Source: JAEZFI01 sp044508215
GTDB lineage: Bacteria > Actinomycetota > Acidimicrobiia > Acidimicrobiales > Microtrichaceae
DNA: 32,951 bases
Assembly: GCA_044508215.1 (NCBI GenBank)
Contig: JBIQID010000017.1
Span: 1 to 32,951, forward strand
Reading direction: 5' to 3'
Shown here one piece after another: positions 14,199 to 22,617 of the stretch; the first letter of the stretch is position 1; each line of letters starts with the position of its first letter. The translations under genes and the position numbers were made by a program. A model generated the notes under the pieces. The model was not told where the DNA came from and ran no database searches. It saw only the letters and a list, made by a program, of their open reading frames with translations.

Positions 14199-16393
14199 TC
14201 CACGGCCGAGACGAGGTCACCGTCGACGGCGTCGGTCGTGCCGGCATCGAGCTCGGAGGGGCGTGGACCGCGGCACCGGCCGACGACGGTCTGCGCCGCG
14301 ACTACGCGGCGGCGGACTTCGACGACTCCGGATGGGAGCCGATCGAGGTGCCGGGGCACTGGCAGCGCACGCCAGCGTTCGCCGACCTGGATGCACCGCT
14401 CCTCCATCGCCGGCGGTTCGAGCTGGCCGGGCCGCAGGGTGACCCCGACACCAGGTGGTGGCTGCGCTTCGAGGGCGTCTTCTACCAGTCCGACGTGTGG
14501 CTCGACGGTGTGTACCTCGGCGACACCGAGGGCTACTTCTTCCCCCACCAGTTCGACGTCACCGAGCAGGTCGACGCCGGGGCCGAGCACACGCTGGCGG
14601 TGGAGGTCACGTGTGCCCCCCAGCGCGACCTGCGGCGCAAGCGGAACCTCACCGGAGCGTTCCAGCACTCCGAGTCGATCGATCCCCGCTTGAACCCCGG
14701 CGGCATCTGGCGCCCGGTCCAGCTGCTGGCGAGCGGGCCCGTGCGGATCCTCCACCGTCGGGTGGTGTGCACCGAGTCCGACGCCGACAGCGCCACGCTC
14801 GCCTGCCGGCTGGTGCTCGACGCGGCGGTCGACCACGACGTGGTGGTGCACTCGAGGATCGCGGGGGTGGACCACCGCCACCGGCAGCACGTCGCCGCGG
14901 GCGAGAACCAGATCGAGTGGACGGTGGTGGTCCCGGAACCGGTGCTGTGGTGGCCACGGACGCTCGGCGAACCGGTCCTCCACCCGATGGAGATCGAGGT
15001 GGTCCTCGAGGACGGCCGGACGAGCGACGGGGTCCGCCTCGACGTGGGGCTGCGCTCGGTGTCGATGACCGACTGGGTCCTGCGGGTGAACGGCGAGCGC
15101 CTCTTCCTCAAGGGCGGCAGCCAGGGCCCCACCTCGTTCTGGCTCGCAGAGACGACCGCGGCGGACCACGAGCGCGACGTGGGGCTGGCCGTGGAGGCCG
15201 GCCTCGACCTCCTCCGCCTCCACACCCACGTCTCCACGCCCGAGCTCTACGAGGCGGCCGACCGGTCCGGCCTGCTCGTCTGGCAGGACCTCCCGCTCCA
15301 CCGCGGCCACCACCGTTCGGTGCGCCGGCAGGCCGTCCGACAGGCGCGGGAGGCGGTCGACCTCCTCGGGCACCACCCCTCGGTGGCGATCTGGTGCGGG
15401 CACAACGCGCCCGTGGCGACCACCGTGGACGACGAGCGGCTCGCCACCCGTTCCGGCCGGAGGCGGATGGCGGCCGTGCAGGTCGCAGGCCAGGAGCTCC
15501 CGACCTACAACCGCACGATCCTCGACCGGTCGGTCGCCCGGACCCTGCGGCGCAGCGACCCGAGCCGACCCGTGGTCCGCCACTCCGGGACCCTCCCCAG
15601 CCTCCCGACCCTCGACGGGACCGACAGCCACCTCTACCTCGGCTGGTACGTCGGCGAGGTGGAGCAGCTGGCGCCGCTCGCCGCGACGATGCCCCGCCTC
15701 GTGCGGTTCGTGGGCGAGTTCGGCGCTCAGTCCGTCCCGACCGATGCCCCGTTCGTCGACCCACAGCGCTGGCCGGACCTCGACTGGGAGGAGCTCGCCG
15801 AGCGCCGCACCGCCCAGCTCCCGGTGCTCGACCAGCACGTCCCTCGATCTGCCTTCGAGCGGTTCGAGGACTGGGCGGCGGCGACCCGTCGCCACCAGGC
15901 GGACGTGGTGCGCACCACCGTCGAGACGCTCCGGCGACTGAAGTACCGGCCCACCGGAGGGTTCGCCCTCTTCTCCTTCGCCGACTCGGTGCCCGGCATC
16001 ACGTTCGCCGTGTTGTCGGCAGACCGCGTGCCGAAAGACGCGTACTTCGCCCTTCAGGAGGCCTGCGCACCGGTGATCGCCGTGGCGGACCAGCTGCCCG
16101 GACACGTCCACCCGGGCGACGAACTGGCGATCCAGATCCACGTCGTGTCGGACCTGCGGACCGACGTGGACGAGGTCCTCGTCACCGCCACGTGGTGCTG
16201 GCCCGGTGGGGAACGGGTGCAGCGCTTCGCCGGTCCGGTGGAGGCCGACTCGTGCGTGCTCGCCGGGATCACGACGGTCGTCGCGCCGGACGCGGACGGT
16301 CCCCTCACGCTGCGCGTCCGGGTTGCCCACGGCGACGTGGTCCGCACCCGCGAGGCCGGCACGTGGGTCGCCGCCGGCCACCACGCCCACTGA
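14195..16393 (+). CDS. Glycoside hydrolase family 2 protein (beta-mannosidase-like), predicted acid/base residue missing
   Basis: A 732-residue protein without signal peptide. It has the GH2 order: sugar-binding jelly roll (about 15-190, with WRPVQLLASGP closing it), an immunoglobulin-like domain (about 195-290), then the TIM barrel with VNGERLFLKGGSQGP, LRLHTHVSTPELYEAADRSG, LVWQDLPL and the nucleophile segment RFVGEFGAQS (Glu508). In the family the acid/base Glu follows Asn in a W-x-G-x-N-E motif. Here the motif reads WCGHNA, with Ala405 encoded by GCG. One base change from GAG would explain it. The rest looks intact, so it is not a decayed gene. Either activity is lost or altered, or another residue serves. 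Substrate is unknown; the beta-mannosidase resemblance rests on motifs only. The start at 14195 overlaps a short upstream frame. Confidence 0.87.
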   Translation: MIHGRDEVTVDGVGRAGIELGGAWTAAPADDGLRRDYAAADFDDSGWEPIEVPGHWQRTPAFADLDAPLLHRRRFELAGPQGDPDTRWWLRFEGVFYQSDVWLDGVYLGDTEGYFFPHQFDVTEQVDAGAEHTLAVEVTCAPQRDLRRKRNLTGAFQHSESIDPRLNPGGIWRPVQLLASGPVRILHRRVVCTESDADSATLACRLVLDAAVDHDVVVHSRIAGVDHRHRQHVAAGENQIEWTVVVPEPVLWWPRTLGEPVLHPMEIEVVLEDGRTSDGVRLDVGLRSVSMTDWVLRVNGERLFLKGGSQGPTSFWLAETTAADHERDVGLAVEAGLDLLRLHTHVSTPELYEAADRSGLLVWQDLPLHRGHHRSVRRQAVRQAREAVDLLGHHPSVAIWCGHNAPVATTVDDERLATRSGRRRMAAVQVAGQELPTYNRTILDRSVARTLRRSDPSRPVVRHSGTLPSLPTLDGTDSHLYLGWYVGEVEQLAPLAATMPRLVRFVGEFGAQSVPTDAPFVDPQRWPDLDWEELAERRTAQLPVLDQHVPRSAFERFEDWAAATRRHQADVVRTTVETLRRLKYRPTGGFALFSFADSVPGITFAVLSADRVPKDAYFALQEACAPVIAVADQLPGHVHPGDELAIQIHVVSDLRTDVDEVLVTATWCWPGGERVQRFAGPVEADSCVLAGITTVVAPDADGPLTLRVRVAHGDVVRTREAGTWVAAGHHAH

Positions 16394-16424
16394 CGGCGCC
16401 CGCCGCCTCCCCGGCCGGAGCGAC

Positions 16425-16430
16425 CACACT
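16425..16430 (+). promoter_or_regulatory. Possible leaderless -10 box of the histidine phosphatase
   Basis: CACACT, 6 bases before the ATG at 16437, matches the key A and T of TANNNT but not the first T. No Shine-Dalgarno sequence is present. Confidence 0.3.
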
Positions 16431-16436
16431 GTCGCC

Positions 16437-17186
16437 ATGACCCAGAGCGAGTGGCCGGGCGCGTCCGGCGTCCCAGAACCGAGCGAGGTCGCTGCCAGCA
16501 CCCCAGAGGGCCTCCGCCAGCACCGCTTCGCACCGCCCCCGGGCTCCACCACGATCCTGCTGGTCCGCCACGGCGAGTCGGCCGCTGCGGTGCCCGATCA
16601 GCCCTTCCCCCTCCGCGACGGCCACGGCGATCCGCCGCTGCACCCGGAGGGTCGCCTCCAGGCCGAGGCCGTGGGCCGGCGCCTCGCCGCGGAGCACCGC
16701 GGAGGGGACGCGATCGACGCCATCTACGTGACGACCCTGCAGCGGACCCACGAGACGGCTGCGCCACTGGCACGCGAGCTGGGCATCCAGCCCGTGGCGG
16801 TGGCCGACCTCCGTGAGGTCTACCTGGGCGAGTGGGAGGGCGGCGGTTTCCGGCGCATGGCCGCCGAGGGCCACCCGGCGTTCCTCCGCATGATGGAGCG
16901 GGAGCGCTGGGACGAGGTGCCGGGCGCCGAACCGCACGAGGTCTTCAGCGCCCGGATCCGAGCGGGCATCGAGCGCCTCGCGGCAGCCCACCCCGACGGG
17001 CGCGTGGTCTCGGTGGTGCACGGCGGCGTGATCGGCGAAGCGCTGGCGCTGGCAACGGGGTCCCGCGGCTTCGCGTTCGTGGGCGCGGACAACGCCTCGA
17101 TCTCCGAGCTGGTGGTGCACGGGGACCGGTGGGTGCTCCGCCGCTTCAACGACACCGCGCACCTCGTCCCCCACGGCGCTCCCTGA
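16437..17186 (+). CDS. Histidine phosphatase (phosphoglycerate mutase-like) family protein
   Basis: A cytoplasmic phosphatase of the branch-1 histidine phosphatase superfamily, 249 residues. The phosphate-accepting motif LLVRHGES has Arg44, His45 and Gly46. TTLQRTHETAAPLA and the acid-rich YLGEWEGGGF follow, and the second catalytic His lies in VVSVVHGGVIGEAL. The first 35 residues are a Pro-rich extension without family similarity. The substrate cannot be told from sequence: sugar phosphates, nucleotides or small phosphoesters are all possible, and true phosphoglycerate mutase is less likely given the extension and the lack of other mutase features. It follows the GH2 gene by 43 bases and may share its transcript, though a box at 16425 could be its own. 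A hairpin separates it from sdh. Confidence 0.88.
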   Translation: MTQSEWPGASGVPEPSEVAASTPEGLRQHRFAPPPGSTTILLVRHGESAAAVPDQPFPLRDGHGDPPLHPEGRLQAEAVGRRLAAEHRGGDAIDAIYVTTLQRTHETAAPLARELGIQPVAVADLREVYLGEWEGGGFRRMAAEGHPAFLRMMERERWDEVPGAEPHEVFSARIRAGIERLAAAHPDGRVVSVVHGGVIGEALALATGSRGFAFVGADNASISELVVHGDRWVLRRFNDTAHLVPHGAP

Positions 17187-17215
17187 GGGGCGTCGTGCCC
17201 GGCGGCGTCGGTAGG

Positions 17216-17254
17216 CGCTGCGGTCGGCGAAGCGGCGCGCCTTCCGACGCAGCG
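17216..17254 (+). terminator. Hairpin between the histidine phosphatase and sdh
   Basis: CGCTGCGGTCGG (17216-17227) pairs with CCGACGCAGCG (17244-17254) with one bulged G. Inner AAG/CTT pairs lengthen the stem. It begins 30 bases after the stop codon and insulates the sdh promoter. Confidence 0.55.
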
Positions 17255-17268
17255 GAGGCCGCAGCGTT

Positions 17269-17298
17269 TTGAGAGGCTTCTCAGCACGGCGGTAGCGT
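17269..17298 (+). promoter_or_regulatory. sdh promoter with palindromic operator over the -35 box
   Basis: TTGAGA (17269-17274), 18 bases, TAGCGT (17293-17298). The palindrome TGAGA-GGCT-TCTCA (17270-17283) covers the -35 box and the start of the spacer, a position that suits a repressor. Its core matches the palindrome at 4763-4776 at 13 of 14 positions. Confidence 0.6.
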
Positions 17299-17339
17299 CA
17301 CCGGAAGACGCCCGATCACCTCGCGAGGGAGCCCAGAGC

Positions 17340-18101
17340 ATGGCGCAGACCACCCAGGCCAGAGCGGGTGCCGAGGCACCGGTCGTGAACGGTCGCCTGC
17401 CACGTGCGCCCTGGCCGGTCCAGTTCTACAACAGCGCCGTCGGCAAGAAGTGGGTCATGGCGCTCACCGGGCTGGGCCTGTGGGGCTTCGTGTTCGCCCA
17501 CATGGTCGGCAACCTGAAGGTGTACATGGGTCGCGGCAGCCACGGCGACTGGGCCATCGACGAGTACGGCGAGGGCCTCCGTTCGCTCGCCTACCCGATC
17601 CTCCCCCACCACTGGGCGGTGTGGGGCCTCCGCATCGGCCTCATCGTGATGTTCGCGCTGCACATCCACGCAGCGATCACGCTCACCCAGATGAACCGGC
17701 GGGCGCGGCCCGACACCTACAAGGGCCCCCGCGACTACATCGCCGCCAACTTCGCCTCGCGCTCGATGCGGATCACCGGCGTCATCATCTTCGCCTACCT
17801 GATCTTCCACCTCTTCGACCTGAGCTGGACCGGATCGGGCCAGACCTTCGTGCGGGGCGAGGTGTACGACAACCTCATCGGCTCCCTCGAGCGGTGGTAC
17901 GTCGCCCTCTTCTACGTGATCGCCAACGTCGCACTCGCCCTGCACCTGTTCCACGGGGCGTGGTCGATGTTCCAGTCGATGGGGATCAACAACCCCCGCT
18001 GGAACGGAGCCCGGCGCAACGTCGCCGTGGGCATGGCTGCCGTCGTCGGCATCCCCAACGTGCTCTTCCCGATCCTGATCGTCGCCGGCGTCGTCGGCTG
18101 A
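17340..18101 (+). CDS. sdhC: Succinate dehydrogenase cytochrome b subunit (b558 type)
   Basis: The single membrane anchor of a di-haem succinate:menaquinone oxidoreductase, 253 residues with five membrane helices. The candidate haem-ligand histidines are spread over the helices: H54 (VFAHMVGN), H108/H110 (ALHIHAAI), H157 (IFHLFD) and H202/H205 (LHLFHGAW). The stretch HLFHGAWSMFQSMGINNPRW is typical of the b558 family, which is found in Bacillus, actinobacteria and Bacteroidetes and has no separate SdhD. The ATG at 17340 has AGGGAG 8 bases before it. It is the first gene of sdhCAB, 42 bases after the -10 box. The first 25 residues are a soluble N-terminal extension. Confidence 0.95.
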   Translation: MAQTTQARAGAEAPVVNGRLPRAPWPVQFYNSAVGKKWVMALTGLGLWGFVFAHMVGNLKVYMGRGSHGDWAIDEYGEGLRSLAYPILPHHWAVWGLRIGLIVMFALHIHAAITLTQMNRRARPDTYKGPRDYIAANFASRSMRITGVIIFAYLIFHLFDLSWTGSGQTFVRGEVYDNLIGSLERWYVALFYVIANVALALHLFHGAWSMFQSMGINNPRWNGARRNVAVGMAAVVGIPNVLFPILIVAGVVG

Positions 18102-18187
18102 GCGCCGGATGACCTCGGACAGCTACCCGTCGGAGCGGTCGCCGTCGAGCCGGCGCACCGACCGCTCGCCCGAAGAGAGAGACTGAG

Positions 18188-20122
18188 ATGGCCATCACCC
18201 TCGATGCCAAGATCCCCGACGGTCCGCTGGCGGACAAGTGGACGAACCACAAGTTCGACATGAAGCTGGTGGCGCCGCACAACCGCCGCAAGTTCGAGGT
18301 GGTGGTGGTCGGAACGGGCCTCGCCGGCGCTGCGGCGGCCGCCACGCTCGGCGAGCTGGGCTACAAGGTCAAGGTCTTCACGTTCCACGACTCGCCTCGT
18401 CGTGCCCACTCGATCGCCGCTCAGGGCGGCATCAACGCGGCGAAGAACTACCCGAACGACGGCGACAGCGTCCACCGGCTCTTCTACGACACCATCAAGG
18501 GCGGCGACTTCCGCTCGCGGGAGGCGAACGTCCACCGCCTCGCCGAGGTGTCGCTCAACATCATCGACCAGTGCGTCGCACAGGGCGTCCCCTTCGCCCG
18601 TGAGTACGGCGGCCGTCTCGACAACCGCAGCTTCGGCGGCGCGCAGGTGTCGCGCACCTTCTACGCACGCGGCCAGACCGGCCAGCAGCTGCTGCTCGGC
18701 GCCTACCAGGCGCTCGCCGCGCAGATCCACGCCGGCACCGTGAAGCTCTACAACCGGATGGACGTCCAGGAGATCGTCGTCGGCGAGGACGGCCACGCGT
18801 GCGGCGTGATCGCCCGCGACCTCGTCTCCGGCGAGACCATCCGCGAGAACGGCCACGCGGTGGTGCTCGCCACCGGCGGCTACGGCAACGTCTACTTCCT
18901 CTCCACCAACGCGAAGGCCTCGAACGTCACGGCCGCGTGGCGGGCGCACCGCAAGGGCGCCGCGTTCGCGAACCCCTGCTACACGCAGATCCACCCCACG
19001 TGCATCCCACCGTCCGACGAGTTCCAGTCGAAGCTCACCCTCATGTCGGAGTCGCTCCGGAACGACGGCCGCATCTGGGTGCCGCTCGACATCGACGACT
19101 GCGGCAAGCCGGCCGGCGACATCCCCGAGTCGGCGCGTGACTACTACCTCGAGCGGAAGTACCCGGCGTTCGGCAACCTCGTCCCCCGCGACATCGCCAG
19201 CCGCAACGCGAAGACGATGGTCGACGCCGGCCACGGCGTGGGCCCCCTCCGCAACGGGGTGTACCTCGACTTCGCCGAGTCGATCGAGCGCCTCGGCGAG
19301 GACGTCGTGCGGGAGCGCTACGGGAACCTGTTCGACATGTACGAGCGGATCACCGGTGAGGACCCGTACCGGGTCCCGATGCGGATCTACCCGGCGTCGC
19401 ACTACACGATGGGCGGCCTCTGGGTGGACTACGACCTCCAGTCCACGATCCCGGGCCTGTTCGTCACCGGCGAGGCCAACTTCTCCGACCACGGCGCGAA
19501 CCGCCTCGGTGCCTCTGCGCTGATGCAGGGCCTCGCCGACGGCTACTTCGTGCTGCCGTCGACGATCGCCGGCTACCTGGCCGAGCACCTCGGCGAGCCG
19601 GTGGTCCCCACGACCGATCCGGTCTTCGACCGGGCCCACGCCGAGGTCGACGACCGGGTGGCGCAGATCATGTCGGTGAAGGGCACCCGCTCCGTCGACC
19701 ACTACCACCGCGAGCTGGGCAAGATCGTCTGGGACAACTGCGGCATGGCCCGCAACAAGGCCGGGCTCGAGAAGGCGCTCTCCGAGATCCCCGCGCTGCG
19801 CGAGCAGTACTGGAAGGACGTGAAGGTCCTCGGGTCGGCCGCCACCTACAACCAGAGCCTGGAGAAGGCGCTGCGTGTCGCCGACTTCATGGAGCAGGCA
19901 GAGCTGATGGCCCGCGACGCCCTCCACCGCGAGGAGTCGTGCGGCGGCCACTTCCGCGAGGAGCACCAGACGCCCGAGGGCGAGGCGCTCCGCGACGACG
20001 AGAACTTCGCGTACGTCGCGGCGTGGGAGTACGGCGGGCCGAACATTGCGGGCGACTCGGTGCTCCACAAGGAGCCGCTCCGCTTCGAGAACGTGACCCC
20101 CAGCCAGCGCAGCTACAAGTGA
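18188..20122 (+). CDS. sdhA: Succinate dehydrogenase flavoprotein subunit
   Basis: Oxidises succinate to fumarate on covalently bound FAD at the inner membrane face. The 644-residue protein carries the dinucleotide motif VVVGTGLAGAAAAATL (about 38-54) and the flavinylation histidine H74 in RRAHSIAAQGGINAAKNY. It also has HPTCIPPSDEFQSKL, SESLRNDGRIW and the C-terminal ASHYTMGGLWVDYD and GEANFSDHGANRLGASALMQGL segments that bind substrate and FAD. Size and motifs fit the longer SdhA that partners with b558 anchors. The ATG at 18188 follows an AGAGAGAG stretch acting as ribosome site. It lies 86 bases after sdhC and 19 before sdhB. No assembly factor (SdhE) is seen in the window. Confidence 0.97.
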   Translation: MAITLDAKIPDGPLADKWTNHKFDMKLVAPHNRRKFEVVVVGTGLAGAAAAATLGELGYKVKVFTFHDSPRRAHSIAAQGGINAAKNYPNDGDSVHRLFYDTIKGGDFRSREANVHRLAEVSLNIIDQCVAQGVPFAREYGGRLDNRSFGGAQVSRTFYARGQTGQQLLLGAYQALAAQIHAGTVKLYNRMDVQEIVVGEDGHACGVIARDLVSGETIRENGHAVVLATGGYGNVYFLSTNAKASNVTAAWRAHRKGAAFANPCYTQIHPTCIPPSDEFQSKLTLMSESLRNDGRIWVPLDIDDCGKPAGDIPESARDYYLERKYPAFGNLVPRDIASRNAKTMVDAGHGVGPLRNGVYLDFAESIERLGEDVVRERYGNLFDMYERITGEDPYRVPMRIYPASHYTMGGLWVDYDLQSTIPGLFVTGEANFSDHGANRLGASALMQGLADGYFVLPSTIAGYLAEHLGEPVVPTTDPVFDRAHAEVDDRVAQIMSVKGTRSVDHYHRELGKIVWDNCGMARNKAGLEKALSEIPALREQYWKDVKVLGSAATYNQSLEKALRVADFMEQAELMARDALHREESCGGHFREEHQTPEGEALRDDENFAYVAAWEYGGPNIAGDSVLHKEPLRFENVTPSQRSYK

Positions 20123-20141
20123 CCGCGAGAACGAGGACACC

Positions 20142-20921
20142 GTGAGCAAGATCCTGAACCTGACACTCAAGGTGTGGCGCCAGGACGGCCCCGAGGACGA
20201 GGGCCGCTTCGAGGAGTACACCACTGCGGTCGCCGACGACGCCTCGTTCCTCGAGATGCTCGACTACGTGAACGAGGCCCTGATCGCGGAGGACAAGGAG
20301 CCCATCGCGTTCGACCACGACTGTCGTGAGGGCATCTGCGGGTCGTGCGGCCTCATGATCGACGGGCAGGCCCACGGTCCCCAGCGGGGCACCGCCACCT
20401 GCCAGCTGCACATGCGGAAGTTCGCAGACGGCGACCACATCACGATCGAGCCGTTCCGTGCCGCTGGCTTCCCGATCATCCGGGACCTGGCCGTGAACCG
20501 GGCGACGTTCGACCGCATCGTCGAGTCGGGCGGCTACATCTCCGTGGACACGGGGGCTGCGCCCGAGGCGAACCTCACCCCGGTGCCCAAGGACGTGGCC
20601 GACGCCTCCATGGACGCAGCTGCGTGCATCGGCTGCGGGGCCTGCGTGGCCGCCTGCCCGAACGGCGCCGCCAACCTGTTCACCTCCGCGAAGATGCAGC
20701 ACCTCAACCTGCTCCCCCAGGGCCAGGCCGAGCGCTGGAAGCGCAGCGAGGCCATGGTCGAGACGATGGAGGAGTTCTTCGGCTCCTGCACGAACCACGG
20801 CGAGTGCCAGGAGGCGTGCCCGAAGGAGATCTCGATCGACTTCATCGCGATGATGAACCGGGACTACCTGAAGGCGAAGCTGGCGAACCGCCGTCGTCTC
20901 GGTCAGCGCAAGCCGGGCTGA
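20142..20921 (+). CDS. sdhB: Succinate dehydrogenase iron-sulfur subunit
   Basis: Passes electrons from SdhA to the haem anchor through three clusters. In 259 residues, C61, C66, C69 and C87 hold [2Fe-2S] (CREGICGSCG and TCQLHM). C162, C165 and C168 with a late Cys hold [4Fe-4S] (CIGCGAC), and C172, C216 and C222/C226 complete the [3Fe-4S] and [4Fe-4S] sites (SCTNHGECQEACP). All expected cysteines are present. The GTG at 20142 lies 19 bases after the sdhA stop with GAGGA upstream. The insert between the cluster domains and the short C-terminus match the non-classical (fumarate-reductase-like) SdhB that goes with b558 anchors. Confidence 0.96.
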   Translation: MSKILNLTLKVWRQDGPEDEGRFEEYTTAVADDASFLEMLDYVNEALIAEDKEPIAFDHDCREGICGSCGLMIDGQAHGPQRGTATCQLHMRKFADGDHITIEPFRAAGFPIIRDLAVNRATFDRIVESGGYISVDTGAAPEANLTPVPKDVADASMDAAACIGCGACVAACPNGAANLFTSAKMQHLNLLPQGQAERWKRSEAMVETMEEFFGSCTNHGECQEACPKEISIDFIAMMNRDYLKAKLANRRRLGQRKPG

Positions 20922-20968
20922 CACCTGCCGATCCGCGTCGTCGGACCCCGGCGGAGGGAGTGCGCTCG

Positions 20969-20980
20969 GCGACCGGTCGC
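20969..20980. promoter_or_regulatory. 12-bp palindrome upstream of the small lipoprotein
   Basis: GCGACCGGTCGC is a perfect palindrome ending 22 bases before the TACCCT box at 21003, about where a -35 would lie. High GC makes such palindromes fairly common, so this is weak. Confidence 0.25.
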
Positions 20981-21002
20981 GCCGGTTCCGCGGACGCGGC
21001 GC

Positions 21003-21008
21003 TACCCT
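21003..21008 (+). promoter_or_regulatory. -10 box of the small lipoprotein gene
   Basis: TACCCT fits TANNNT. It is 52 bases before the ATG at 21060, whose GGAGG lies 10 bases upstream. It suggests transcription separate from sdhB. Confidence 0.4.
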
Positions 21009-21059
21009 CCGGACCTTCCGGCGGCCGGCGCCGGACATCGAACCGGAGGTCCCCCGAGA

Positions 21060-21602
21060 ATGAAGTTCCGTTCCCTGCTCGCTGTCGCGCTCGCGAGCGC
21101 ACTCGTGCTCGCCGCGACGGGCTGCGGCGGCGACGAGGACGTCGCAGATGCGTCCTCTCCCACGACGGTCGCCGAGGACGACTCGGCCCGAGAGCCCTCG
21201 GACAGCACCGATGGCAGCGCCTCCGACGACGGTGCCGCTGACGACGGCGACACCTCGGGTGGTTCCTCGTCGGACGACGGCGACAGCCCGATCGGCTCGG
21301 ACTCGATGCCGGACTTCTCGCAGCTGGGCGAATGCATGAACGCCGGTCTCGCCTACGCCGGCCTGGCCTTCTCGGCGATGGGCGGCCCCGACGGCGCCAA
21401 GATGGCGAAGGAAGCCGCTGCGTCGATGAAGGAGACGCTGCCGAAGGACCTCCACGACGAGCTCGAGGTGGTGACGAAGGCGTTCGCGTCCGTTGCCGAG
21501 AAGGGCATCATGGAGGGCAGCAAGCTGCTCGACTCGAAGGAGTTCGAGAAGGCCGACGACGCGATCTCGAAGTACTTCGACGAGGTCTGCGGCGAGGGCT
21601 GA
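21060..21602 (+). CDS. Small lipoprotein with acidic Asp/Ser linker
   Basis: I do not recognise a family. The 180-residue protein starts with a lipoprotein signal (MKFRSLLAVALASALVLAATGC, lipid at Cys22). About 65 residues of Asp, Ser, Gly and Glu follow with no predicted structure (DDSAREPSDSTDGSASDD and on). The C-terminal part (about 90-180) is helical, with SQLGECMNAGLAYAGLAFSAMGG, repeated KMAKEAAASMKET-like amphipathic stretches and a terminal Cys (FDEVCGEG). The two Cys at either end of the helical part (ECMN and EVCG) could form a disulfide outside the cell. The acidic linker probably spans the cell wall. Its own -10 box and ribosome site set it apart from sdhCAB. No role can be assigned. 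Confidence 0.82.
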   Translation: MKFRSLLAVALASALVLAATGCGGDEDVADASSPTTVAEDDSAREPSDSTDGSASDDGAADDGDTSGGSSSDDGDSPIGSDSMPDFSQLGECMNAGLAYAGLAFSAMGGPDGAKMAKEAAASMKETLPKDLHDELEVVTKAFASVAEKGIMEGSKLLDSKEFEKADDAISKYFDEVCGEG

Positions 21603-21624
21603 CGCCCTGCACGCCAGCTGCTGC

Positions 21625-22548
21625 CTACGGCGGCGGCTGGTTGAACTCGATCCACCCGAGACCGGAACGGCCGTCGGGCGCCTCCACCCGGGCGAGAGCC
21701 CGCGGGAAGCGCGCCTGGCGGCCGTCCGGGTGTTCGAGGAGGACTGGAGCCCAGAGGCGCGGCACGACCTCGAGCTCCAGGCCCTCGAAGGCCAGGCGTG
21801 CCCGGTCGACGAGGCCTTCCGCTCCGACGTCCGCCTGCACCTCCACCTCCGAGGACTCGACGAGCTCCGACGATCCCGCTGGAAGCACGTAGCCCACGCC
21901 GAGGTTCCCCATCCCGTCGAACGCGCCGGCCGTGTGCCACCGCGTGCCGTCGTCGAGGCGACCGGCCGACCAGCACCAACCCATCCCCCACCAGTCGCGG
22001 GCCGCTCCCCACGAGTGGTCGCGCTGGCCCCAACCGTCGACCTCGATGCGGCGGTCCCCCACCAGCACGTGTCCGGTCACCGAGCACGGGATCTCGTAGC
22101 GGGCGGTGATCGGCGGCCACTGGTAGGCCACGCGGTCGGTCTCCCAGTCCAGCTCGAAGCCGAACGGGACCCGCTCTCCCCGCGCACCGCGGTACACGTC
22201 GGTGGGGTCGTCGAGGCGGACGGCGAACGCCTCGAGGTCGCACGTCATCCGCTCGAGCGGCTCGGGGATGTGGTGGTCGGCCCAGAGGGCCTCGTGGCGG
22301 ACCTCGAGCGACCGGGCGTCGGACGGCAGCGGAACGTCGTGGTCGATGACCGTGACCAGCGAGCCACCCTCCTCCACGAGGCACGCCCAGTACCAGACGC
22401 CACCGAGCCCCGGCACGAAGCCGATCCGGATGTAGCCGCCCACGGACCCATCGGGGGAGAACCAGTCGAGGTAGTACGACTCGTTCCAGAGCTCGACCCC
22501 CTCGTCGGGCTGGTGGCGAGCTTCGTCCTCGGGTCGAACGGCCGGCAT
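21625..22548 (-). CDS. CrtC/AttH-like (lipocalin-fold) hypothetical protein
   Basis: A 307-residue soluble protein rich in Trp and Tyr. It opens with WNESYYLDWFSPDGSVGGYIRIG and has a central GQRDHSWGAARDWWGMGWCW (residues 174-193). The DHSWG-R-W motif is characteristic of the CrtC/AttH superfamily (carotenoid hydratase and attachment-protein relatives), which folds as two lipocalin-like barrels and binds hydrophobic molecules. Actinobacteria have many such proteins near lipid and steroid genes. I take the ATG at 22548 with AGGGGG four bases upstream; the frame stays open for 74 more codons, but that part is shared with the divergent gene. Its neighbour across 69 bases is an SCP2-like lipid-binding protein, which fits a role with a lipid or terpenoid. 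Enzyme activity is not established. Confidence 0.75.
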   Translation of the reverse strand: MPAVRPEDEARHQPDEGVELWNESYYLDWFSPDGSVGGYIRIGFVPGLGGVWYWACLVEEGGSLVTVIDHDVPLPSDARSLEVRHEALWADHHIPEPLERMTCDLEAFAVRLDDPTDVYRGARGERVPFGFELDWETDRVAYQWPPITARYEIPCSVTGHVLVGDRRIEVDGWGQRDHSWGAARDWWGMGWCWSAGRLDDGTRWHTAGAFDGMGNLGVGYVLPAGSSELVESSEVEVQADVGAEGLVDRARLAFEGLELEVVPRLWAPVLLEHPDGRQARFPRALARVEAPDGRSGLGWIEFNQPPP

Positions 22549-22583
22549 CGGTCCCCCTGGCGTCGGCGGCACGGGCGCCCGGG

Positions 22584-22589
22584 ACCCTA
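22584..22589 (-). promoter_or_regulatory. -10 box of the CrtC/AttH-like gene
   Basis: TAGGGT on the minus strand, 35 bases before the ATG at 22548. It lies 17 bases from the -10 box of the divergent SCP2-like gene, so the two promoters overlap and may compete. Confidence 0.4.
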
Positions 22590-22605
22590 TCCGGAGCCGT
22601 CTCGG

Positions 22606-22611
22606 TAGTCT
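22606..22611 (+). promoter_or_regulatory. Leaderless -10 box of the SCP2-like gene
   Basis: TAGTCT, 6 bases before the GTG at 22618. No Shine-Dalgarno sequence is present. Confidence 0.5.
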
Positions 22612-22617
22612 GCCGGC

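Noticed and set aside
13970..16552. 860-codon open frame on the minus strand
   Set aside because: Antisense shadow of the GH2 gene; it also crosses the terminator hairpin at 14067-14100.
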